Source of the DNA: Herbidospora sakaeratensis
GTDB lineage: Bacteria; Actinomycetota; Actinomycetes; Streptosporangiales; Streptosporangiaceae
Assembly (NCBI RefSeq): GCF_001570525.1
Contig: NZ_BBXC01000025.1
Span: 102,478-146,064 of the forward strand
Length of the DNA stretch: 43,587 bases
Reading direction: 5' to 3'
The position numbers and the translations under genes are program-made. Positions within the stretch are counted from its first letter, which is position 1. Each line of letters starts with the position of its first letter. Positions 32,879-40,434 of the stretch are shown here, in pieces. The notes beneath the pieces were generated by a model. The model did no database searches and was not told the origin of the DNA. It was given only the letters and a program-made list of their open reading frames with translations.

Positions 32879-32894
32879 GCTACCCGTGGGTAAC
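32879..32894. promoter_or_regulatory. Operator-like palindrome upstream of etfBA
   Basis: GCTACCCGTGGGTAAC has TACCC/GGGTA arms around GT, with one mismatch in the 16-bp palindrome. GAGTAA lies just to the left and may be a related half-site. It sits 60 bp before the etfB ATG. TetR-type regulators of fatty-acid oxidation genes often use sites of this shape; binding is inferred. Confidence 0.45.
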
Positions 32895-32954
32895 AAATAG
32901 CCAGTCGTCCGCTGCGGCGTCAGCCGTCTGAGTACGGGAGGTCGGCCACCGGCC

Positions 32955-33737
32955 ATGAACATCGTCGTCTGCGTGAAGCAGGTTCCCGACACCGCGACCG
33001 AGCGCAAGCTGCGGTCCGATGACAACACGATCGACCGCAGCGCCAACGGGGTCATCAACGAGCTCTGCGAATACGCGGTCGAAGACGCTCTCAAGCTGAA
33101 AGAGGCCTACGGCGGCGAGGTGACGGTCCTCACCATGGGGCCCGACCAGGCCACCGACGCCATCCGCAAGGCCCTCGCGATGGGCGCCGACAAGGCCGTC
33201 CACCTGTCCGACGAGGCGCTGCACGGCTCCGACGCCCTCTCGACCTCCTACGCGCTGTCCCAGGCGCTCAAGAAGATCGGGTTCGACGTCGTCATCCTCG
33301 GCTCCGAGTCGACCGACGCCCGCACCGGCATGCTCGCCGCGATGCTCGCCGAGCGCCTCGGCGTGCCGCAGCTGACGCTGGCCAGCAAGATCGAGGTCTC
33401 CGGCTCGGCGATCAGCATCCACCGGCAGACCGACTACGGCTACGACAAGGTCGAGGCCACGCTGCCCGCCGTCGTGTCGGTCGTCGAGAAGCCCGACCCC
33501 TTCAAGCCGCGCTACCCGTCGTTCAAGGGCATCATGGCGGCCAAGAAGAAGCCGATCGAGAAGATCGGCATCGCCGACGCCGAGATCGACCCCGCCCAGA
33601 TCGGCCTCGCCGCCGCCTGGAGCGTGGTCGCCGACTTCACCCCCGCGCCCCCGCGCGGCAAGGGCGTCGTGGTCAACGACGAGGGCGACGGCGGCACCAA
33701 GGCGGCCGAGTTCCTCGTGTCGAAGAAGTTCATCTAG
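32955..33737 (+). CDS. etfB: Electron transfer flavoprotein beta subunit
   Basis: A 260-aa ETF beta subunit (FixA-like), which with EtfA accepts electrons from acyl-CoA dehydrogenases. Seen: MNIVVCVKQVPDT, INELCEYAVEDALKLKE, VTVLTMGPDQATDAIRKALAMGADKAVHL, and VILGSESTDARTGMLAAMLAERLG (AMP/FAD region). This is followed by RQTDYGYDKVEATLPAVVSV, the signature region. ATG at 32955 with GGGAGG about 12 nt upstream. It is 12 bp upstream of etfA. The nearby fadE28/fadE29-like enzymes at the other end of the window would need such an electron acceptor, but the ETF is general. Confidence 0.96.
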   Translation: MNIVVCVKQVPDTATERKLRSDDNTIDRSANGVINELCEYAVEDALKLKEAYGGEVTVLTMGPDQATDAIRKALAMGADKAVHLSDEALHGSDALSTSYALSQALKKIGFDVVILGSESTDARTGMLAAMLAERLGVPQLTLASKIEVSGSAISIHRQTDYGYDKVEATLPAVVSVVEKPDPFKPRYPSFKGIMAAKKKPIEKIGIADAEIDPAQIGLAAAWSVVADFTPAPPRGKGVVVNDEGDGGTKAAEFLVSKKFI

Positions 33738-33749
33738 GGAGGGTTGGCA

Positions 33750-34697
33750 ATGGCAGAGATCCTGGTGCTCGTCGAACAGGTCGACGGCGAGATCAAGAAG
33801 GTCACCCTCGAACTGCTCACCCTGGCCCGCTCGCTCGGCGAGCCGTCGGCCGTGTGGGCCGGTCCCGGCTACACCGACGTCGCCAAGGCGCGCCTGTCGG
33901 AGTACGGCGCGGAGAAGATCTACGTCGCCGACTCGGCCGACATCGCCGACCACCTGGTGGCCCCCAAGGCCGAACTGCTCGCCTCGCTGGTCGGCAGCCG
34001 GTCCCCGGCGGCGGTCCTGATCGCCTCGACCACCGAGGGCAAGGAGGTCGCGGGCCGCCTGGCCATCAAGACCGACAGCGGCGTCATCACCGACGCGGTC
34101 GGCGTGGCCGAGGGCTTCGTCGCCGAGCAGCCCGTGTTCGGCGGCGGCGTGATCGTGCACAGCAAGGTCGCCAAGGGCACCCCGATCATCGCCCTGCGGC
34201 CCAACTCGACCCAGCCGGTGGCCACCGCCGGCGCGGGCACGGAGGAGAAGGTCGACGTCGCGCTCTCCGACGCCGCCCGCGGGGCGCGGGTGGTCGAGCG
34301 GGTGAAGGAGAAGACCAGCTCCCGTCCCGAGCTGACCGAGGCCGCGATCGTGGTCTCCGGCGGACGCGGCGTGGGCGCCGACTTCTCGATCATCGAGCAG
34401 CTGGCCGACTCGCTCGGCGCGGCCGTCGGCGCGTCCCGCGCGGTGACCGACTCCGGGTGGTACCCGCACGAGTTCCAGGTCGGGCAGACCGGCAAGACCG
34501 TGGCGCCGCAGCTCTACATCGCGGCGGGCATCTCCGGGGCTATCCAGCACCGGGCCGGCATGCAGACCGCCAAGACGATCGTCGTGATCAACAAGGACGG
34601 GCAGGCCCCGATCTGGGAGATCGCCGACTTCGGCGTGGTGGGCGACCTGCACAAGGTGCTGCCGCAGCTGATCGACGAGATCACCAAGCGGAAGTAG
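33750..34697 (+). CDS. etfA: Electron transfer flavoprotein alpha subunit
   Basis: A 315-aa ETF alpha subunit (FixB-like). Seen: N-terminal MAEILVLVEQVDGEIKKVTLELLTLARSL, the second domain with AAIVVSGGRGVGADFSIIEQLADSLGAAVGASRA, then VGQTGKTVAPQLYIAAGISGAIQH and VVINKDGQAPIWEIADFGVVGDL, which bind FAD. ATG at 33750 with GGGAGGG upstream; the in-frame TTG at 33744 is not needed. It forms the operon with etfB and is closed by a clear terminator. Confidence 0.97.
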   Translation: MAEILVLVEQVDGEIKKVTLELLTLARSLGEPSAVWAGPGYTDVAKARLSEYGAEKIYVADSADIADHLVAPKAELLASLVGSRSPAAVLIASTTEGKEVAGRLAIKTDSGVITDAVGVAEGFVAEQPVFGGGVIVHSKVAKGTPIIALRPNSTQPVATAGAGTEEKVDVALSDAARGARVVERVKEKTSSRPELTEAAIVVSGGRGVGADFSIIEQLADSLGAAVGASRAVTDSGWYPHEFQVGQTGKTVAPQLYIAAGISGAIQHRAGMQTAKTIVVINKDGQAPIWEIADFGVVGDLHKVLPQLIDEITKRK

Positions 34698-34710
34698 TCC
34701 GCGTTCCTGA

Positions 34711-34738
34711 GGGCGCCGGGGCTTCGGTCTCGGCGCCC
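34711..34738 (+). terminator. Intrinsic terminator after etfA
   Basis: GGGCGCCGGGGC-TTCG-GTCTCGGCGCCC folds into a 12-bp stem (two G-U pairs in RNA) with a TTCG tetraloop, followed by TTCTTCG. It begins 13 bp after the etfA stop. Confidence 0.85.
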
Positions 34739-34855
34739 TTCTTCGTGTCGCGGGGGGCGTCGCACTCGGGTGTGGTCGCCATGGGGCGTTGCGGCGGGGA
34801 GCGGGCGCGGCCGGGTGGCGTGGGGTGCGGCGCCCGAGGCTCGGCGGCGGGGGGC

Positions 34856-34880
34856 GCCGGCCAGGCGGAGCCGTAACGGA
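34856..34880 (+). repeat. Dispersed 25-bp repeat, copy 1
   Basis: It matches the reverse complement of 38508-38532 at 24 of 25 positions; the core is GGCGGAGCCGTAACGGA. Both copies are intergenic, just downstream of genes (etfA and mnmA). See copy 2. Confidence 0.75.
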
Positions 34881-34953
34881 GCGCAGTCTTTCGGCCTTTC
34901 CACCACGTGAACGAGGGGTTTCCAAGGGCTGTCCGGCGGGCAGACCGATTCAG

Positions 34954-34986
34954 GTCGCCCTTACGGCCCGGGCCGTAGTGGGCGAC
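34954..34986. promoter_or_regulatory. 33-bp hairpin/palindrome upstream of cysteine desulfurase
   Basis: A perfect 14-bp palindrome ACGGCCCGGGCCGT is flanked by GTCGCCC and GGGCGAC, separated by TT and AGT. It ends 50 bp before the GTG at 35037, near the expected -35. Could be an operator, or a transcript terminator protecting the gene. The rest of the 34740-35036 interval has no gene I can support. Confidence 0.5.
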
Positions 34987-35036
34987 CACCAATTCCCCGC
35001 GGTGGAGTCGGAGTTCACTGCGGATACGCTTGTTTG

Positions 35037-36182
35037 GTGCGAACTGCCTACCTGGATCACGCCGCGACCACGCCGATGGTTCCCGAGGCGGTCGCCGCGA
35101 TGGTGGCGGAGCTCTCCCGGGTCGGAAACGCCTCTTCACTCCACGCCGCGGGGCGGCGCACCCGGCGCATCGTCGAGGAGTCGCGCGAGACCATCGCCTG
35201 CGCGCTCGGGGCCCGGCCCAGTGAGGTCGTGTTCACGGCCGGGGGGACCGAAGCCGACAATCTCGCGATCAAGGGGCTGTTCTGGGCGCGGCGGCGGCCC
35301 CGGGTGCTGCTCAGCTCGATCGAACACCACGCCGCGCTCGATCCGGCCCACTGGCTGGCCGACCACCAGGCGGCGCGGGTCGAACTGCTGCCCGTCGACG
35401 CCCAGGGGCGGGTGCGGCCCGAGACGCTGAAGGCGGCGATCGGCGACGACGTCGCGCTGGTCAGCGTGATGTGGGCCAACAACGAGGTCGGCACCGTCCA
35501 GCCGATCCACGAGCTGGCGGCCATCGCCCACGAGGCCGGGGTGCCCTTCCACACCGACGCCGTGCAGGCGGTCGCCCAGCTCGACGTCGACTTCGCCGCC
35601 TCCGGCGTCGACGCGATGACCATCTCCGGGCACAAGGTCGGCGGCCCGATGGGGGTCGGGGCGCTGCTGCTGGCGCGCGGCGTCGACCCGGTGCCGGTCC
35701 TGCACGGCGGCGGCCAGGAGCGCGACGTGCGCTCGGGCACCCTCGACGCGCCCGCCATCGCGGGCTTCGCCACGGCGGTCCACCTGGCCGTGGAACGCCG
35801 GGCCGCGCTGGCCGCCCGGCTGACCGAGCTGCGCGACCTGCTGATCGCCAAGGTCCGGGCCGCCGTGCCCGACGTGGTCGTCAACGGCGACCTCGACCAG
35901 CGGCTGCCGGGCAACGCCCACTTCACCTTCCCGGGGTGCGAGGGCGACGCGCTGCTGATGCTGCTCGACGCCAAGGGCGTCGAGTGCTCGACCGGCTCGG
36001 CCTGCTCGGCCGGGGTCGCGCAGCCGTCTCACGTGCTGCTCGCGATGGGCCAGGACGGCGCACGGGCACGCGGCTCGTTGCGGTTCTCGCTGGGTCACAC
36101 CTCGACGGTCGAAGACGTCGAATGGGTCGGCGAGGTCATCGGCGGCGTCGTGGAGCGGGCCCGCCGAGCCGGCCTCTCCTGA
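35037..36182 (+). CDS. Cysteine desulfurase, NifS/IscS family
   Basis: A 381-aa pyridoxal-phosphate enzyme that extracts sulfur from cysteine. Seen: [73 protein letters not shown] Lys200 in [23 protein letters not shown] and the active-site Cys323 in [12 protein letters not shown]. The GTG at 35037 is 6 nt after a TACGCT hexamer with no Shine-Dalgarno, so a leaderless transcript is likely; the TTG at 35034 is less plausible. It lies upstream of mnmA, its probable sulfur acceptor for tRNA thiolation, as in mycobacteria (iscS-trmU). The intervening DUF695-like gene is on the other strand. Confidence 0.93.
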   Translation: MRTAYLDHAATTPMVPEAVAAMVAELSRVGNASSLHAAGRRTRRIVEESRETIACALGARPSEVVFTAGGTEADNLAIKGLFWARRRPRVLLSSIEHHAALDPAHWLADHQAARVELLPVDAQGRVRPETLKAAIGDDVALVSVMWANNEVGTVQPIHELAAIAHEAGVPFHTDAVQAVAQLDVDFAASGVDAMTISGHKVGGPMGVGALLLARGVDPVPVLHGGGQERDVRSGTLDAPAIAGFATAVHLAVERRAALAARLTELRDLLIAKVRAAVPDVVVNGDLDQRLPGNAHFTFPGCEGDALLMLLDAKGVECSTGSACSAGVAQPSHVLLAMGQDGARARGSLRFSLGHTSTVEDVEWVGEVIGGVVERARRAGLS

Positions 36183-36237
36183 CGTTCGGAAAACCAGGTC
36201 TGCTCATGCTTTTCTGGCCAGGTCAACTTGTGCTGTG

Positions 36238-36327
36238 CCTGAGCGCGCCGGTGTCTGGACTGAGGAGCGCAGGAGAGCGAAGCGAACCGGAGCGACGAGG
36301 GAAGACACCGGATCAAAAGCGCTCAGG
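36238..36327. repeat. Long imperfect hairpin with purine-rich loop
   Basis: Two nested perfect 9-bp arms: CCTGAGCGC (36238-36246) with GCGCTCAGG (36319-36327), and CCGGTGTCT (36248-36256) with AGACACCGG (36303-36311). The 46-nt interior is purine-rich with repeated GAGCG/GAAGCG words. It sits between two convergent genes and may be a structured RNA, a mobile repeat or a terminator. Confidence 0.6.
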
Positions 36328-36330
36328 CCC

Positions 36331-36349
36331 GCGCGTGCGGAGCACGCGC
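36331..36349. terminator. 8-bp stem-loop between convergent genes
   Basis: GCGCGTGC-GGA-GCACGCGC is a perfect short hairpin touching the stop codon of the minus-strand DUF695-like gene. It could end transcription from both sides. Confidence 0.45.
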
Positions 36350-37356
36350 TAGGTAAGAAAGTGAGCCACGGCGGACCATTCCGGGTCCATCGTGACGACG
36401 ATCGCGGGGCGGCCCTCTTTCCAGACCAGGTCTCTGACCGCGCGTTCGGTGGTGCCCGTCGGGTCGGCGTAGACGTGGAAGGTGCGCACGCCCTCGGAGC
36501 TCACGTGGGCGGCGACGACCGCAGGGCCCAGGGCCGCGGTGAGGGTCTGGTGGAAGGCGTTGAGGGCGTCGAGGGAGTCGCCGGCCGGGAGGCCGTCGCC
36601 GTCTGACTTGCGGTAGGGCAGGGTGACGGCGATGTGCTGGTCGTAGAGGGGGTAGTCGACCGGGCGCAGCGGGAACCTGGCGGTCGCGGTGAGCTTCTTG
36701 CCGCGGGCCGTGGTGCCTTCGAGCAGGGCCCACTGTTCGTCCTGGAAGCCCTCGGCGACGTCGGCGACCACGGCCGGGAGGTGGATCGCGGGGAGGGCGT
36801 CGATCGGCTCGATCTGGGCGGCGGTGACGTCGCCGACCCAGCGGGCGACCTCGTCTTCGCCGAGGAGGCGGTCGAGGGCCAGCATGGCGGTGTCCATGCG
36901 GGTGTCGTCGTCGATGTCCTCGAAGATCGGGTGATAGGCCGAGATGTCGACCCTCGGGCTGCCCGGGGGCACCCGCAGGGCCACCACGAACCGGGCCATG
37001 TCGAACTCGTGGGGGCCGGCCGGGAACCGCACGTCGGCCGGGATCGAGGCGGCCTGCCGCGACGGATGGAACTCCCACATCGCGTCAGGTTCGGGGGCCG
37101 CCTGGGCCCAGCGGTGGGCCACGGAGCGCAGTTCCGGGTTGGCGGCCGAGCTGACCGTCAGGGAGAACAGGCTGCCCCGTCCGTTGCCGACCTCCCAGAC
37201 CAGGCCGGGGTCGATCGCCGCCACGGCGGGGGCCATCAGTTCCGCCTTGTCGTCGGCGGCCTCCACCCGGGGGCGGGTCTCGGCCCACCACGTCCAGAAC
37301 TCGGAGATCGCCACCGCCGGGTCAACCGGCTCGCTCTTGCGCCCGAACAACCGCAT
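36349..37356 (-). CDS. DUF695-like protein of unknown function
   Basis: A 335-aa soluble protein. The C-terminal part (about residues 205-330: ATARFPLRPVDYPLYDQHIAVTLPYR, DSLDALNAFHQTLTAALG, HVSSEGVRTFHVYAD) resembles the DUF695 family, which has no established function. The N-terminal half (FWTWWAETRPRVE, FSLTVSSAANPELRSVAHRWAQAAPEPDAMWEFHPSR) looks like another DUF-type domain often joined to it. No signal peptide or membrane helix. ATG at 37356 is preferred; a TTG at 37365 would add three residues. It is divergent from mnmA (59 bp) and converges on the cysteine desulfurase gene. Family call is from memory of the motif pattern. Confidence 0.72.
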   Translation of the reverse strand: MRLFGRKSEPVDPAVAISEFWTWWAETRPRVEAADDKAELMAPAVAAIDPGLVWEVGNGRGSLFSLTVSSAANPELRSVAHRWAQAAPEPDAMWEFHPSRQAASIPADVRFPAGPHEFDMARFVVALRVPPGSPRVDISAYHPIFEDIDDDTRMDTAMLALDRLLGEDEVARWVGDVTAAQIEPIDALPAIHLPAVVADVAEGFQDEQWALLEGTTARGKKLTATARFPLRPVDYPLYDQHIAVTLPYRKSDGDGLPAGDSLDALNAFHQTLTAALGPAVVAAHVSSEGVRTFHVYADPTGTTERAVRDLVWKEGRPAIVVTMDPEWSAVAHFLT

Positions 37357-37415
37357 GGCGTGCAATCCAACCAGCAGGACGGGCAGGACGCCAACGCGGG
37401 TAGGCTCGAAGGGTT

Positions 37416-38498
37416 ATGGGATTCAAGCCTCTGCGCGTGCTCGCCGCCATGTCCGGCGGCGTCGACTCGGCCGTGGCCGCCGCCCGAATCGCGGAGGCCG
37501 GCCACGATGTGACGGGTGTGCACCTCGCGCTGTCGTCCAACCCGCAGTCCTACCGCACCGGCGCCCGGGGCTGCTGCACCGTCGAAGACTCGCGCGACGC
37601 CCGCCGGGCCGCCGACGTCATCGGCATCCCCTTCTACATCTGGGACATGGCCGAGCGGTTCCACCGCGACGTCGTCGAAGACTTCGTGGCCGAATACGCC
37701 GCCGGGCGCACTCCCAACCCCTGCCTGCGCTGCAACGAGAAGATCAAGTTCGAGGCGGTGCTCGACCGGGCCCTGGCCCTCGGCTTCGACGCCGTCGCGA
37801 CCGGCCACCACGCCCGTCTTGAGGACGGGGTGCTGCGGCGCTCGCCCGACGAGGGCAAAGACCAGTCCTACGTGCTCGGCGTGCTGACCCGCGAGCAGCT
37901 CTCCCACGCGATCTTCCCGCTGGGCGACTCGACCAAGGCCCAGGTGCGCGAAGAGGCCGCCCGCCGGGGGCTGACCGTCGCCGACAAGCCCGACTCCCAC
38001 GACATCTGCTTCATCGCCGACGGCGACACCCGGGCGTTCCTGGCCGACCGCCTCGGCGAGTCCGAGGGGCCCATCGTCGACGCGTTGTCGGGCAAGGTCG
38101 TCGGCACCCACGGCGGCGCGTTCGGCTACACGGTCGGGCAGCGCAAGGGCCTCAACATCGACCGGCCCGCCGCCGACGGGCGGCCGCGCTACGTGTTGTC
38201 GATCGAGCCGGTGTCCAACACGGTGACCGTGGGGCCCCGGGCGGCGCTCGAGGTGACGTCCATCGTCGCGACCAAGCCGGTCTGGAACGGGCCGGTCGAC
38301 ACCTCGTCAGGTGAGATCGGGTGCTCGGTGCAGCTGCGGGCGCACGGCGAGGTCTATCCGGCGCGGGTGCGGCTCGGCGAGGGCGACGTGCACATCACGC
38401 TCGAAGCGCCTGCCACCGGCGTCGCGCCTGGTCAGGGGGCTGTGCTCTACGACGGCGACACCGTCATCGGCTCAGCCACGATCGCCTCCGCCGCGTAG
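37416..38498 (+). CDS. mnmA: tRNA-specific 2-thiouridylase
   Basis: A 360-aa MnmA (TrmU) that thiolates U34 of tRNA-Glu, -Gln and -Lys, using sulfur from a cysteine desulfurase. Seen: PP-loop [44 protein letters not shown], catalytic Cys region [34 protein letters not shown], second catalytic Cys in [12 protein letters not shown], and [12 protein letters not shown] of the central domain. ATG at 37416; TAGGCT is 9 nt upstream and GAAGGG also precedes it. The conserved neighbourhood with cysteine desulfurase is known from mycobacteria. Confidence 0.96.
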   Translation: MGFKPLRVLAAMSGGVDSAVAAARIAEAGHDVTGVHLALSSNPQSYRTGARGCCTVEDSRDARRAADVIGIPFYIWDMAERFHRDVVEDFVAEYAAGRTPNPCLRCNEKIKFEAVLDRALALGFDAVATGHHARLEDGVLRRSPDEGKDQSYVLGVLTREQLSHAIFPLGDSTKAQVREEAARRGLTVADKPDSHDICFIADGDTRAFLADRLGESEGPIVDALSGKVVGTHGGAFGYTVGQRKGLNIDRPAADGRPRYVLSIEPVSNTVTVGPRAALEVTSIVATKPVWNGPVDTSSGEIGCSVQLRAHGEVYPARVRLGEGDVHITLEAPATGVAPGQGAVLYDGDTVIGSATIASAA

Positions 38499-38507
38499 AT
38501 CTCTTTT

Positions 38508-38532
38508 TCCGTTACGGCTCCGCCCGGCCGGC
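38508..38532 (-). repeat. Dispersed 25-bp repeat, copy 2
   Basis: Inverted relative to copy 1 (34856-34880), 24 of 25 identical. It lies 10 bp after the mnmA stop and next to CTCTTTTT, which might make it part of a transcript end. In both places the flanking reading frame spells PGGAVTE, suggesting the similarity extends beyond 25 bp. Confidence 0.7.
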
Positions 38533-38648
38533 CCCGACCGCCGTTTCCGGCCCTCGTTGAATCCGGCGCGGGCTGGCCGCTCCCGGTGCGCGCCGCGACG
38601 ACGGATCTTGGGCGTCGTGATGCTTGCCCACAGGCTGATCGGCGCCGC

Positions 38649-38725
38649 TTCCCGGATGGATTTCGGGTGCCGGCTTCCCTGGTGGGATCACGCGCCGAGT
38701 TCCCTGGATGGGTTCGGGTGCCGGC
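38649..38725. repeat. Imperfect tandem duplication, 51-bp period
   Basis: TTCCCGGATGGATTTCGGG... at 38649-38674 recurs as TTCCCTGGATGGGTTCGGG... at 38700-38725, both ending in GTGCCGGC. A third weaker piece (TTCC-GGGTGGG) follows each. Non-coding. Confidence 0.6.
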
Positions 38726-38739
38726 ATTCCGGGGTGGGC

Positions 38740-39372
38740 TCAGGCGAATTCCACTGATTCGCCGGGCTTGAGGCGGCGCATGTCGGCCTTCTGCTTCTTG
38801 CCCTCCATCGTCATGAAGTTGTCGATCATGCCCTGGCCCACCTCGTTGACCAGCCCGTCGTGGGTCGAGAAGGCGTGGTCGGGCCGGACGGTCCTGAGGT
38901 ATTCGATGAAGTCCCACACCCGCAACCACGGCGCGTTCGACGGGGCCAGCAGGGTTTCGACGGGCACCCCCGGGTCGGTCAGGGCGTCGCCCGGGTAGAA
39001 GACGCGGTCGTCGATCAGGAAGCCGACGTTCTGGATGATCGGGGCGTCGGGGATGGTCGGGGCGTGCCATTCGCCGATGACGCGCACGGAGAAGCCGGCC
39101 ACGTCGAAGACGTCGCCCTCGCGGACCGTCTGGATCTTGACGGGGACCTCGCCGAGGGTGTTCACGACCCCGTTGCAGGTCCATACCTCCAGGTCGGGAC
39201 TTGCCGACTTGATCAGGTTCACGTCGAGGTGGTCGACGTGCTCGTGGGTGATCAGGACGGCTTCCGCGCCGTCGAGCAGGCCGGTTCCGCTGAAGCTGCC
39301 CGGGTCGAGGACGAACGTGCGGCCGTCCTTCTCGAAGCGCCAGCAGGCATGGCCGAGTTTGGTGAGCTTCAT
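38740..39372 (-). CDS. MBL-fold metal-dependent hydrolase (UlaG-like)
   Basis: A 210-aa metallo-beta-lactamase-fold protein. Seen: MKLTKLGHACWRFEKDGRTFVLDPG, the zinc motif ITHEHVDHLD (His43, His45, Asp47, His48), WHAP in the middle and FYPGDALTDPG near residue 130. It resembles the small UlaG-like or YcbL-type hydrolases; substrate unknown. The ATG at 39372 gives the family N-terminus, with AGGA only 3 nt before it. It is divergent from the MetE-like gene with just 19 bp between start codons, so the two promoters must overlap. Confidence 0.87.
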   Translation of the reverse strand: MKLTKLGHACWRFEKDGRTFVLDPGSFSGTGLLDGAEAVLITHEHVDHLDVNLIKSASPDLEVWTCNGVVNTLGEVPVKIQTVREGDVFDVAGFSVRVIGEWHAPTIPDAPIIQNVGFLIDDRVFYPGDALTDPGVPVETLLAPSNAPWLRVWDFIEYLRTVRPDHAFSTHDGLVNEVGQGMIDNFMTMEGKKQKADMRRLKPGESVEFA

Positions 39373-39378
39373 AATTCC

Positions 39379-39385
39379 TAAGCTA
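39379..39385. promoter_or_regulatory. Symmetric -10 shared by two divergent genes
   Basis: The heptamer TAAGCTA reads TAAGCT on the plus strand (7 nt before the GTG at 39392) and TAGCTT on the minus strand (7 nt before the ATG at 39372). Both fit the actinobacterial TANNNT -10. Inferred bidirectional promoter. Confidence 0.45.
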
Positions 39386-39391
39386 GTCCTC

Positions 39392-40393
39392 GTGCATTCG
39401 TACCCATGGGACCAGGCCACCGCCACCGGGGTCGGCTCCCACCCCGGCGAAGATCATTTCGAGGCGCTCCGCACCGTTTTGGGGGAGCTGCCGATGCCTT
39501 ATCTGCCCGAGTTGCCGGCGCGGGGGGTGGGGGCCGACCTGATCGGGCGTACCGCCTCGTTGCTCGTCGAACTGGCCGTCGAGGTGCAGCCCTCGGGCTG
39601 GCGCGTCGCCGACCGGCCGGGGCGTGACCACAAGCGGGCGCGTGATCACCTGCTGCGTGACCTCGACGCGCTGGAGGAGGTCGCGCAGGGGTACACCGGG
39701 CCGCTGAAGATCCAGGTCTGCGGGCCGTGGACCCTCGTCGGGGCCGTCGAGCTGCGTTACGGCGACAAGATCCTCGCCGACGCGGGGGCGGTCCGCGACG
39801 TGACCGACTCGCTGACAGAGGGGCTCGCGGCGCACATCGCCGACGTGCGGAAACGCGTTCCGGGGGCCTCTCTCGTGGTGCAGGTCGACGAGCCGGGGCT
39901 GCCGGGCGTGCTGGCCGGGACGGTGCCGACGGCGTCGGGGTTCTCGCGGCTCGCGGCGGTCGAGGGGCCGCTGGCCGCCGCGCGGCTGGGGCAGGTGCTG
40001 GCGGCGGCCGAGTTCCCGATCGTGCACTGCTGCGCGCCCGCGGTGCCGTTCGAGGTGCTGCGCACGGCCGGGGCCAAGGGCATCTCGCTCGACGCGGGGC
40101 TCCTGCGGCGGCGTGACGAGGACGCGCTCGGGGCGGCCATCGAGGCCGGGACCGCCTTCTTCCTGGGCGTGGTGCCGGGCACCGACAGCAGGCTGCCCGA
40201 CGTCGGCGTGGTCGCCAAGCCCGCGCTGGAGTTGTGGCGGCGGCTGGGCTTCCGGCCAGAAGGGCTGGCGCACCAGGTCGTGCTCACCCCGGCCTGCGGG
40301 CTCGCGGGGGCCTCGCCCGCCTACGCGAAGGCGGCGCTGGCCAAGTGCCGGGAGTCGGCCCGGGTGCTGCGGGAGGACCCGGAGGAGGAGTAG
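39392..40393 (+). CDS. MetE C-terminal-domain-like protein (Rv3015c-like)
   Basis: A 333-aa protein similar to the catalytic half of cobalamin-independent methionine synthase. Seen: ATATGVGSHPG, KIQVCGPWTLVG, VVQVDEPGLPG (Glu/Asp position of MetE), VHCCAPAVPFEVL (His and Cys zinc ligands) and TPACGLAGASPAYAKAAL (third Cys ligand). The N-terminal half of MetE is absent, so it may methylate something other than homocysteine or use another donor. In mycobacteria the homologue also lies just upstream of ligA. GTG at 39392 is 7 nt after TAAGCT; the longer in-frame ORF upstream is antisense to the MBL gene. Confidence 0.85.
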   Translation: MHSYPWDQATATGVGSHPGEDHFEALRTVLGELPMPYLPELPARGVGADLIGRTASLLVELAVEVQPSGWRVADRPGRDHKRARDHLLRDLDALEEVAQGYTGPLKIQVCGPWTLVGAVELRYGDKILADAGAVRDVTDSLTEGLAAHIADVRKRVPGASLVVQVDEPGLPGVLAGTVPTASGFSRLAAVEGPLAAARLGQVLAAAEFPIVHCCAPAVPFEVLRTAGAKGISLDAGLLRRRDEDALGAAIEAGTAFFLGVVPGTDSRLPDVGVVAKPALELWRRLGFRPEGLAHQVVLTPACGLAGASPAYAKAALAKCRESARVLREDPEEE

Positions 40394-40434
40394 GAGTACA
40401 TCCGATTGCAAGCGTGGCCCGGTATTCCTGCACT

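Larger units (their letters stand above)
38499..38739. other. Intergenic region after mnmA with repeats
   Basis: About 240 bp without a supported gene. It contains a dispersed repeat (38508-38532), a T-run (38504-38508) and a 51-bp-period imperfect duplication (38649-38725). Confidence 0.5.

Noticed and set aside
34789-35430. Plus-strand ORF overlapping the promoter and start of the desulfurase gene
   Set aside because: Runs through the palindrome and then out of frame over a well-conserved gene; no homology seen.
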